Source: Geitlerinema sp. PCC 9228
GTDB lineage: Bacteria > Cyanobacteriota > Cyanobacteriia > Cyanobacteriales > PCC-9228
Reading direction: 5' to 3'
Assembly: GCF_001870905.1 (NCBI RefSeq)
Contig: NZ_LNDC01000074.1
Span: forward strand, 1 to 49,541
Length of the DNA stretch: 49,541 nt
A model generated the notes under the pieces. It made no database searches and had not been told where the DNA came from. It saw only the letters and a program-made list of their open reading frames with translations. This document shows positions 32,263 to 39,531 of this stretch, piece after piece. The translations under genes and the position numbers were made by a program. How positions within the stretch are numbered: position 1 is the first letter of the stretch; every line of letters starts with the position of its first letter.

Positions 32263-33432
32263 ATGCCCATTTTGGAAGCACAACCAGCGATTTTGGTGCT
32301 CGCAGACGGATCGGTATACCGGGGTTGGTCGTTTGGTGCCAAAGGAACGGCACTGGGAGAGGTCGTTTTTAACACGGGAATGACTGGCTATCAAGAAGTT
32401 TTAACCGATCCCAGTTACTGCGGACAAATTGTTACGTTTACCTATCCGGAATTGGGGAATACTGGTGTCAATCCCGATGACGAAGAATCCTCGCGGGTAC
32501 AGGTGAAAGCTGCGGTGGCGCGCAATATCTGTCGCCGACCCAGCAACTGGCGGTCTACCCAATCGCTGCCGGACTATTTGCAACAGCAGCATGTGGTTGG
32601 TATTTATGGGGTGGATACTCGCGCCATTACCCGCAAGATTCGTACGGTTGGGGCCATGAATGGTGCGGTTTCTACAGAAATTCTCAATGCCAACGAACTG
32701 CTGGTGGAATTGCAATCGGCACCGGAAATGGTCGGTTTGAATTTGGTTCCCCAGGTAACCACCCAGGATACCTACGAATGGTCGGAACCCACCCAATCGG
32801 TTTGGGAGTTTCGACCTCCGCCGCAAACGGAAAGCGATGGGGAACGACCCCTGACGGTAGTGGCGATTGATTTTGGGGTGAAACGCAATATCCTGCGACG
32901 GCTGGCTAGCTACGGCTGTCGGGTGGTTGTGGTGCCTGCCAATGCTTCGGCTGAGGAGATTCTCCAGTACGACCCCGATGGCATTTTCTTGTCTAACGGA
33001 CCTGGCGACCCGGCGGCGGTTTCGGAAGGCATTACCACGGCGAAGGAATTGCTCAATACCCAAAAACCCATGTTTGGGATTTGTTTGGGACATCAGATTT
33101 TGGGACTTTCCCTCGGCGGCGAAACGTTTAAGCTGAAGTTCGGTCACCGGGGGTTGAACCAGCCGGCTGGGTTGGAACATCGGGTGGAAATTACCAGCCA
33201 AAACCACGGGTTTGCACTCAGTGCCGATTCTTTGGGTGCGGATGTAGAAATTACCCATTTAAATCTTAACGATCGCACGGTGGCGGGGATGCGGCACAAG
33301 TCTCTTCCCATGTTTTCGGTACAGTACCACCCAGAGGCAAGTCCCGGTCCCCACGATGCCGATTATTTGTTCGAGCAGTTTATCGCTGCTATGCGGCAAA
33401 ATCGCCAGGAAAAAACTGCCAAGTTAGGGTGA
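32263..33432 (+). CDS. carA: Carbamoyl-phosphate synthase small subunit
   Basis: A 389-residue glutaminase subunit that delivers ammonia to CarB for carbamoyl phosphate used in arginine and pyrimidine synthesis. The N-terminal domain shows [16 protein letters not shown]. The class I amidotransferase domain has SNGPGDP, the nucleophile Cys in [11 protein letters not shown] and the His-Glu pair in [13 protein letters not shown]. It is full-length. carB is not adjacent, as is common in cyanobacteria. Transcription probably starts in the short divergent region shared with the aspartic protease gene. Confidence 0.95.
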   Translation: MPILEAQPAILVLADGSVYRGWSFGAKGTALGEVVFNTGMTGYQEVLTDPSYCGQIVTFTYPELGNTGVNPDDEESSRVQVKAAVARNICRRPSNWRSTQSLPDYLQQQHVVGIYGVDTRAITRKIRTVGAMNGAVSTEILNANELLVELQSAPEMVGLNLVPQVTTQDTYEWSEPTQSVWEFRPPPQTESDGERPLTVVAIDFGVKRNILRRLASYGCRVVVVPANASAEEILQYDPDGIFLSNGPGDPAAVSEGITTAKELLNTQKPMFGICLGHQILGLSLGGETFKLKFGHRGLNQPAGLEHRVEITSQNHGFALSADSLGADVEITHLNLNDRTVAGMRHKSLPMFSVQYHPEASPGPHDADYLFEQFIAAMRQNRQEKTAKLG

Positions 33433-33598
33433 AGGCGATCGCTTGCTGTCAGTGGTATCAATTTGCAGTAAACTAGTAGCAATATTGGCCAATGGCGAAC
33501 TGGGTCCCAAAGGGCTGCCCTGGTACCGGGGACTCTAGACAAGATCGCCAAAATTTGGTATACTTAACTATCTGCTTTGTGGACAGTCAAGCTAGGAG

Positions 33599-33973
33599 GT
33601 GGCTATTCCCGATCCGCTGAACCTGACTGTGAGCTTACGAGGAACTCGCGATGTCAGGGAAAACTGTCAAATTATCCGCCTCACGGGTTTGTTGGATGCT
33701 TTTTCCGAACCAACCTTCCAAAAGGTCATGGAAAAATGCATTCAGGATAAACCTGTGAATATAATCTTAGATTTATCGAAAATTGATTTTGTAGATAGTT
33801 CTGGATTAGGTGCACTTGTGCAAACGGTCAAAAAGGCACAAGATGCCGGCGGTACCGTACAAATCGTTAGCAACGCACGGGTAACCCAAACTGTTAAGTT
33901 GGTGCGTTTGGAAAACTTCCTCTCGTTGCAATCTTCCGTAGAAGATGCTTTGAAGAACCTGGAACAGCAGTGA
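33599..33973 (+). CDS. STAS-domain anti-sigma-factor antagonist
   Basis: A 124-residue SpoIIAA-like STAS protein. The phosphorylatable serine motif is IDFVDSSGLGALVQ, preceded by NIILDLSK. Such proteins switch partner anti-sigma kinases according to their phosphorylation state. No kinase or phosphatase partner is adjacent. The annotated start is GTG, which directly overlaps the AGGAGG sequence (33594-33599) with no spacing. A non-standard ATT two codons on, with ideal 5-base spacing, or a later GTG at 33629 are alternatives. A strong terminator follows. Confidence 0.85.
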   Translation: MAIPDPLNLTVSLRGTRDVRENCQIIRLTGLLDAFSEPTFQKVMEKCIQDKPVNIILDLSKIDFVDSSGLGALVQTVKKAQDAGGTVQIVSNARVTQTVKLVRLENFLSLQSSVEDALKNLEQQ

Positions 33974-33996
33974 TTCTGGGTTTGAATAGCTGGTTG

Positions 33997-34031
33997 GCTA
34001 TCCAGAAGCGATTCTGGGTAGCTTGTTTTTT
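33997..34031 (+). terminator. Rho-independent terminator after the STAS gene
   Basis: GCTATCCAGAA and TTCTGGGTAGC form an 11-bp stem with one G-T pair and a GCGA loop. It is followed by TTGTTTTTT. It starts 24 bases after the STAS stop codon and is one of the clearest terminators in the window. Confidence 0.8.
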
Positions 34032-34114
34032 GGTTCGGATAGATTGTAGTCGCGATCGCTGCGGTCGTTGTCAAAAAACGATCGCAAATTGTTCGATTCT
34101 CCGATATTGCTTCT

Positions 34115-34579
34115 ATGTCTCAAGATTTCCCCACCTACGATGGGACTGCTACTTCCGATAGGGAGCATTTTTTCGACAGCCATATCAAGCCGGAACAGAT
34201 CCAGCAGCTTTCCCCGGCTGCTTTGGCGTATCTTGGCGATGCAGTGTACGAACTCTACGTCCGTTCGCTATATCTGTTCCCCCCCAAACAGCAACAACTA
34301 TATCACCAACAAGTGGTTACCCAGGTACGCGCGGAAACCCAAGCTCGTTATTTAGAAATTCTACAACCTTTTCTCAACGAAGGGGAATTGGAAATTATAC
34401 GTCGGGGTCGCAACGCCGCCACGGGAAAACCGCGACGCCTCAACCGCAAAATTTACCAACAAGCCAGCAGCCTGGAAACGTTAATTGGCTACCTCTACTT
34501 ACAAGACCGCCAGCGGCTGCAGCAACTGCTTTCCCAACTTGATTTTCCGCCTATAGAATCACCTGCAGATAACCGTTAA
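34115..34579 (+). CDS. mrnC: Mini-ribonuclease III
   Basis: A 154-residue RNase III catalytic domain without a double-stranded-RNA-binding domain. In Bacillus, Mini-III matures 23S rRNA ends. Catalytic motifs are visible: PAALAYLGDAVYELYVRS with the metal-binding Asp, RRGRNAATGKPRRLN, and the helix QASSLETLIGYLYL with the catalytic Glu. It is about the usual length. Its stop overlaps that of the convergent sensor kinase gene by four bases, so transcription on the two strands must collide or read through there. Confidence 0.9.
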   Translation: MSQDFPTYDGTATSDREHFFDSHIKPEQIQQLSPAALAYLGDAVYELYVRSLYLFPPKQQQLYHQQVVTQVRAETQARYLEILQPFLNEGELEIIRRGRNAATGKPRRLNRKIYQQASSLETLIGYLYLQDRQRLQQLLSQLDFPPIESPADNR

Positions 34580-35952
34580 GTGTCGTGATGGGATTGGCGC
34601 ACCGGAACTTCCACCAAGAAGGTAGACCCTTGGTTTGGTTGGGAGTGGCAGCTAATCTGACCGCTGTGTTTATCTACGACAATGGAATAGCAAATTGCTA
34701 GTCCCATGCCAGTTCCTTTCCCTACTGGTTTGGTGGTGTAGAAGGGTTCAAAGATTTTTTGGCGGGTTTCTTCAGAAATTCCCAGACCGTTGTCAGAAAC
34801 TTCCACAAAAATGCGATCGCGTTCTTCGGAACTCCAGCTACGAATGCTCACGTAACCGGGATATTCTTTCACTTCCTCTGGGGAAAGCTGTTTGTTACGT
34901 TCGTCCACCGCATCCAAAGCGTTGGTTATCAGGTTCATAAAAACTTGATTGAGCTGACCGGCGTAGCATTCTATTTGGGGAAGTTCCCCGTATTCCTTGC
35001 GAATTTCCACCCCCGGTCGGTCGTGTTTGGTTTTGATGCGGTTGTGTAGAATCATTAACGTACTGTCGATGCCTTCGTGAATGTTTACATATTTTAGTTC
35101 CGCTTCGTCCATGCGGGAGAAATTCCGCAAACTCAAAACAATGGAACGAATGCGATCGGCACCCACTTGCATGGATTGTAAAAGTTTGGGTAAGTCGGTT
35201 ACCAGAAAATCCAGGTCGTAATCTTCGATTTTTTCGGCAATTTCCGGGTCGTTATCGGCGTAGCGATCGCGATACAGCTGTAAAATTTCCACAATATCGT
35301 CCGTATAATCTTTCGCGTGGACCAAATTGCCATAAATAAAATTAACCGGATTGTTAATTTCGTGGGCCACCCCCGCCACCAGCTGTCCCAAACTGGACAT
35401 TTTCTCGCTTTGGATAAGTTTAACTTGCGCTTTTTTTAACTCGTCTAAGGCTTTGTTTAAGTCTGCCGTGCGTTCTTGCACCCGTTGTTCTAAGAGTTCG
35501 TTTTGTGCCGCCAGTTGTTTGGTGAGAAACCGCAGCTTTAAATGTAGCCTTACCCGCGCCAGTACTTCTTCTTGTTGGAAAGGTTTGGTAATATAGTCAA
35601 CAGCACCGATGGACAACCCTTTTACTTTATCCGGCGTATCCGCCAAGGCACTCATAAAAACAATCGGAATATCTTGAGTATCGGTATTGGCTTTCAGGCG
35701 GCGGCAGGTTTCAAAGCCATCAATCCCCGGCATCATGATATCCAGTAAAATGATATCGGGGCTGGCATACTCCACCTTCGCGATCGCACTTTCCCCGTCC
35801 TGTGCCACCAACACCTCAAATCCAGCTTCGTCTAAAAAATCTGAAAGAACGCCTAAATTGGCAGGATTGTCGTCTACAATTAAAACGACACTGGATGTTT
35901 CGTTCACCTCCGGAAGCTCTGGATTGCTGGCTTCTGTGGTTGCTTTACTCAT
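34576..35952 (-). CDS. Hybrid response regulator / sensor histidine kinase
   Basis: A 458-residue protein with the receiver first: D71 in ILLDIMMPG is the phospho-acceptor and K123 in TKPF the switch lysine. A coiled coil (about 140-185) leads to HisKA with H197 in VAGVAHEINNPVNFI. The HATPase domain has the N box NLITNALDAV, G1 DNGLGI, the F box FEPFYTTK and G2 GKGTGMGLAI. There is no membrane segment, so it acts in the cytosol. This receiver-kinase order is common in cyanobacterial signalling chains, where another kinase phosphorylates the receiver. I chose the ATG at 35952 over one seven codons upstream. Confidence 0.88.
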   Translation of the reverse strand: MSKATTEASNPELPEVNETSSVVLIVDDNPANLGVLSDFLDEAGFEVLVAQDGESAIAKVEYASPDIILLDIMMPGIDGFETCRRLKANTDTQDIPIVFMSALADTPDKVKGLSIGAVDYITKPFQQEEVLARVRLHLKLRFLTKQLAAQNELLEQRVQERTADLNKALDELKKAQVKLIQSEKMSSLGQLVAGVAHEINNPVNFIYGNLVHAKDYTDDIVEILQLYRDRYADNDPEIAEKIEDYDLDFLVTDLPKLLQSMQVGADRIRSIVLSLRNFSRMDEAELKYVNIHEGIDSTLMILHNRIKTKHDRPGVEIRKEYGELPQIECYAGQLNQVFMNLITNALDAVDERNKQLSPEEVKEYPGYVSIRSWSSEERDRIFVEVSDNGLGISEETRQKIFEPFYTTKPVGKGTGMGLAICYSIVVDKHSGQISCHSQPNQGSTFLVEVPVRQSHHDT

Positions 35953-36077
35953 AAACAAATATCTCCGAAGCACTGGTAATAATGGTTAGGCTCAGAGCCT
36001 GCTACTTCCTCGATTCTAAAGAGGCTTTACCTTTAGATATTCCCACATAGCAAGGGGAACCAACCAATTGGGGAAAA

Positions 36078-36299
36078 CTAGATACTTGAGGTCGATGGTT
36101 TGGGAACAAGAGAGGGGATTTCCCTTCTTTTGTATAGCCATAGAATCGCTTTTCCGATTGCTACACCCATGCCACCATTGAGACAAACAGTATTGCCAAT
36201 GTTCCCGATACGACCCATTCTGCCAAAGCCAACCTTGCCTATGCCAAGCCAATCCGCCACACCAGAACCAACGGATACACCAGTCAAATCCATCTTCAT
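36078..36299 (-). CDS. Small glycine-rich membrane-like protein
   Basis: A 73-residue ORF starting MKMDLTGVSVGSGVADWLGI. It continues with glycine-spaced hydrophobic residues (GRMGRIGNIGN, GGMGVAIGKAILWLYKRR) and ends at TAG. The regular Gly spacing plus a C-terminal hydrophobic stretch closed by KRR suggests a small membrane-associated protein. I know no family. The start could be the second Met two codons later, and no strong Shine-Dalgarno sequence is seen. Confidence 0.42.
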   Translation of the reverse strand: MKMDLTGVSVGSGVADWLGIGKVGFGRMGRIGNIGNTVCLNGGMGVAIGKAILWLYKRREIPSLVPKPSTSSI

Positions 36300-37002
36300 C
36301 GAAACCAACAGCCATGGCGAATATCCGCAATTGCTTGGTATGTGGTCGCTGTATCTGGATGGGGACTAACCTTCCCACGAGAATTGCCAGCCTTTCATCG
36401 CAGGCAACTGCGATCGATCGCGAACAGTTGGTTTGCCATCGTTTGCATGAAATTCCATTTTCCCGTCTGGATGGGATTGAATGGCCTTGGGGTGGTTGGC
36501 GATCGCCTACCAATCTACCACAAGTTTTCCCCTACAGACCTTAACTTTCTCTTTACCCAATATTTGTGAAGTTCTATACCTCTTTTCCCTGGGCTAGAAG
36601 GCAAAATATCTGCCAAAAATGGATATATGGTAGGGAGTGTTTCTATAAAAATCAGATAAAAATTTCTTTATAAGATAGATTGTTAGATTGGCTTAACTTT
36701 TGTGTAGCCAAACATGGTTTTTGATTGTTTCCAAGCAACTTTTAATTTTTCTAGTTAAATTTGTATGGAGTTTGGCTTTCAAATTTACTTGTATAAATAG
36801 AATCAATCCCCAAGCGATGACTTTTTATTCCCTTCTCAAGCTAGGGACTTTCCCATCTGGAAAAAATCTTGAAAAACCGTCGTAGCATCGGAGATCTCAA
36901 TTGCGCTATAATTATAAATTTGGCGACTACCCTATCGAAGTAGGGCCCTTCGCTTCGCCGTCGGGAAAACAGAAAGCTTCTTGGCAATTTTGGTAATTTC
37001 TT
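36300..37002. other. 703-base region without a confident gene
   Basis: A plus-strand frame at 36314-36544 (76 codons, with CLVCGRC and EWPWGGW) is possible but not convincing. From 36545 on, the sequence is AT-rich with no credible ORF. Just before rlmB, 36931-36945 holds a small hairpin (CCCTA with TAGGG), next to CCCTTCGCTTCGCC. This resembles the hairpin cores of the dispersed repeats elsewhere in the window. Confidence 0.4.
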
Positions 37003-37842
37003 ATGGCTGCTTCTCCCCGTCATCGTTCTAAACCCAAATCCAAAGCCAAAAACTCCGCAAAATCCCATCAAAAAGCTACAGAAACAGTAGCATCTTCAAC
37101 AGATATTGTATTTGGACGCCATAGCGTCTTATCTTGTTTGGAACAGGGAAGACCCCTCGATCGGATTTGGCTAGTCGCATCCTTACAAAAAGACAGTCGC
37201 TTTCAACCCCTGTTGCAGCAAGCCAAACAGCAGGGAACTGTTATCCAAAAAACCGATCCCCAACACCTGCATCGCCTCAGCCAGGGAGGCAACCATCAGG
37301 GAATTGTCGCGCAAATGGCAGCCTATCAATACCAAGATTTGGAAGAGTTAGTCGCTGCCGCCAAAGCCGCTACTGATTTTCCCGTGTTGGTTGCTGCTGA
37401 TGGCGTTACCGATCCCCACAATCTAGGTGCGATCGCGCGGACAGCGGAAGCTTTCCGAACCCAAGGAGTCATCATTCCCCAACGGCGGTCGGCATCAGTT
37501 TGTGCCACAGTAGCCAAAGTAGCAGCAGGCGCGTTAGAAAATTTAGCCATTGCTCGGGTGGTCAATTTAAATCGCGCTTTAGACTGGTTAAAAGAGGAAG
37601 GATTTTGGATTTACGGCACGGCAGTGATAGGAAGTGTCCCCATCCATGAAGTACGGTTTACCGAACCTACGGTTTTGGTGGTGGGATCGGAAGGCAGCGG
37701 CATCAGTTCGCTGACCCAGAAACGCTGCGATACTCTAGTTTCCATCCCTTTGTCTGGAAAAACCCAGAGTTTGAATGTATCCGTGGCTACCGGAATTGCT
37801 CTTTATGAAATTTATCGCCAACATTTTGGGGATCGATTATAG
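37003..37842 (+). CDS. rlmB: SPOUT-family 2'-O-methyltransferase, RlmB type
   Basis: A 279-residue TrmH/RlmB-family enzyme, probably the 23S rRNA Gm2251 methylase. A basic N-terminal tail (about 1-30, rich in Lys, Ser and Pro) precedes the substrate-binding domain (FGRHSVLSCLEQG ... GGNHQGIVAQM). The SPOUT knot follows: DGVTDPHNLGAIARTAEAF (motif 1), VLVVGSEGSGIS (motif 2) and IPLSGKTQSLNVSVATGIALYE (motif 3). It is full-length and apparently monocistronic. Confidence 0.9.
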   Translation: MAASPRHRSKPKSKAKNSAKSHQKATETVASSTDIVFGRHSVLSCLEQGRPLDRIWLVASLQKDSRFQPLLQQAKQQGTVIQKTDPQHLHRLSQGGNHQGIVAQMAAYQYQDLEELVAAAKAATDFPVLVAADGVTDPHNLGAIARTAEAFRTQGVIIPQRRSASVCATVAKVAAGALENLAIARVVNLNRALDWLKEEGFWIYGTAVIGSVPIHEVRFTEPTVLVVGSEGSGISSLTQKRCDTLVSIPLSGKTQSLNVSVATGIALYEIYRQHFGDRL

Positions 37843-38190
37843 TGATGTGGAGATAGGACGCCTAAGAACTGACAGCCATTGATACCTATATAACCGGACC
37901 TCGATCCAAGTGGCGATCGCAATTGCCATCTTGTAGAATTTGGCGTAGAAAATTAGAAAACGCCAGTAAATAAGGACTTATAAGGACCGGCTGTCACAGG
38001 TTATCCGTTCCTATCCATGGCTGTTTGCCAACCAATTCCCGTTTGATTCCCAGACCTGAGGGATATTTGGGAAATTCTTTTTGCCAATGGCGAACCACCG
38101 ACAAACTGGTGTTCCTTTGACTGTTTGTCTTCACACCGCACTTCGATCTACTTGTAAATGCGGTTTCCGTTCTCTCGGAGGTTCTTGATT
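37843..38190. other. Intergenic region with a possible minus-strand ORF remnant
   Basis: A minus-strand frame ending at TGA 37994-37996 reads SVVRHWQKEFPKYPSGLGIK, then RELVGKQPWIGTDNL. It could begin at a GTG at 38134 or remain open further upstream. It has protein-like composition but no family that I recognise and no ribosome-binding site. A Shine-Dalgarno sequence for the DUF1816 gene (GGAGG) lies near 38176. Otherwise nothing is seen. Confidence 0.25.
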
Positions 38191-38475
38191 ATGAAGGAAG
38201 TATTGATTAGCCTGCTCAACTTTTTTGGACAAGCCTGGTGGGTAGAAATTCAAACGGAAAATCCCAGGTGCATTTATTATTTTGGTCCTTTTTTAACCCG
38301 TAGGGATGCCGAACAAATGCACGCCGGCTACATCGAAGATTTAAAAAATGAAGGTGCCAGCATTGCCTCGCTACAAATGAAACGCTGCCAACCGCAGAAA
38401 GTAACGGTTTTGCAGGAGGAAGAAACCGAGTTCCCTAGCCAAGCGGGGGATCCGCAGTTTTCCACCGCTGGCTAG
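38191..38475 (+). CDS. DUF1816-domain protein
   Basis: A 94-residue protein of the cyanobacterial DUF1816 family. The motif is clear: WWVEIQTENPRCIYYFGPFL, then TRRDAEQMHAGYIEDLKNEG. A short hydrophobic N-terminus (MKEVLISLLNFFGQA) precedes it. DUF1816 proteins occur almost only in cyanobacteria, with no assigned biochemical role. The ATG was chosen for the GGAGG sequence nine bases upstream. An extension from an earlier ATG would cover that sequence. The C-terminal tail (QEEETEFPSQAGDPQ) is acidic and probably disordered. Confidence 0.82.
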   Translation: MKEVLISLLNFFGQAWWVEIQTENPRCIYYFGPFLTRRDAEQMHAGYIEDLKNEGASIASLQMKRCQPQKVTVLQEEETEFPSQAGDPQFSTAG

Positions 38476-38512
38476 AACGCCGCCACCTACTGGATCTCCC
38501 GCAAGAGGGTTC

Positions 38513-39352
38513 TTACGATACCAATTCACCTTGATAGACATCGAACCAAACGTCAATGTCTGTGAGGACTTGCTGGGGAATTTCCCAAGGAAATAAATGT
38601 GCTGTCTCAGGGTAGCATTGCCAGGAACTGCCTGGCAGTTTTTGTGCGGTTTCGTAGCTGGAAGCAGCGGTAATATGGCGATCGCATTCGCCAGCTAAAA
38701 CCAAAGCCGGACATTGAATTTGGGATAGGTCTGCCAAGCGATCGTATCCCGAGTGTAAAGCGGCTGAGAGTGCTTGGCGCGCTGCCGCCGATGTTTGCAA
38801 ATACGCCGAAATTCCCCAGCGAGCCAAATAGCGGTAACTTAGTTCTGTATGCTGTTGCAAAAGATACCGATAAAGCGATCGCTTTCCCAAAAGTTCTCGA
38901 TGCCAGCGTTTTCCCGGCTGCAGCCAATTGCTAGCCGCAGCCAGACCCGTATACAGCAAATCCTGCCAAGTAACCGGCGGATGGTTGCTGCGGGGTTTGG
39001 CCGCCGTTGCTACCAAAATCAACCCGCCAATACGTTCCGGACATTGCCACGCCAACTCCAAGGCCAAAATCCCTCCCAAGGACCATCCCAGCACCACGCA
39101 TCGTTCGATCGCCAAGCGATCGAGCAATGCGGTCAAATCCCGCAAATGGTCGGACATAGAAAAGGATGCATCCTGACGGCTGCGACCGTAACCACGCAAA
39201 TCCGGTGCCAAGGTCCAAAACCGTTGGGATAAATGATGGGTAAACACAGACATCGCACTAGCAGAACCAGGATGTCCGTGCAAGCAAAGCACCGGAAATC
39301 CGCTTCCCTGTTGTTGTAAATATAATTCTCCAACCGGTAATGTATGCACCAT
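38513..39352 (-). CDS. Alpha/beta-fold hydrolase
   Basis: A 279-residue hydrolase. The oxyanion region is LCLHGHPGSA, the nucleophile elbow is GWSLGG (Ser), the acid is in LAGECDRH, and the catalytic His is in ETAHLFPWE. A helical lid of about 80 residues (RSNHPPVTWQ to SAAARQALSAALH) separates the strands. This is close to the haloalkane dehalogenase/epoxide hydrolase/esterase group, but Ser as nucleophile favours an esterase or lactonase-like activity. The substrate is unknown. It is convergent with the DUF1816 gene. Confidence 0.85.
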   Translation of the reverse strand: MVHTLPVGELYLQQQGSGFPVLCLHGHPGSASAMSVFTHHLSQRFWTLAPDLRGYGRSRQDASFSMSDHLRDLTALLDRLAIERCVVLGWSLGGILALELAWQCPERIGGLILVATAAKPRSNHPPVTWQDLLYTGLAAASNWLQPGKRWHRELLGKRSLYRYLLQQHTELSYRYLARWGISAYLQTSAAARQALSAALHSGYDRLADLSQIQCPALVLAGECDRHITAASSYETAQKLPGSSWQCYPETAHLFPWEIPQQVLTDIDVWFDVYQGELVS

Positions 39353-39531
39353 AGGTTCATCCTAATTTAGAAATTGGGAATGGGGGAGATAGGGGAAATA
39401 AAAAAGTACAATAAAATGAATGATTTTCTCCCATACTCCCATGGTCTCATGCTCCCATATCCCTCTCCACCTTTTGCTAGGATAAACTCGTAGCAAAACT
39501 ATTCGCCGGCTGCTCGGGTAGGATCGTAACG

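Noticed and set aside
34091-34120. tRNA-like TTCGATTCT stretch
   Set aside because: No acceptor, D or anticodon stems can be folded around it; it is the mrnC leader.
36016-36513. 165-codon minus-strand ORF
   Set aside because: It is Trp/Cys-rich with no family pattern, and overlaps in another frame a more convincing glycine-rich small ORF.
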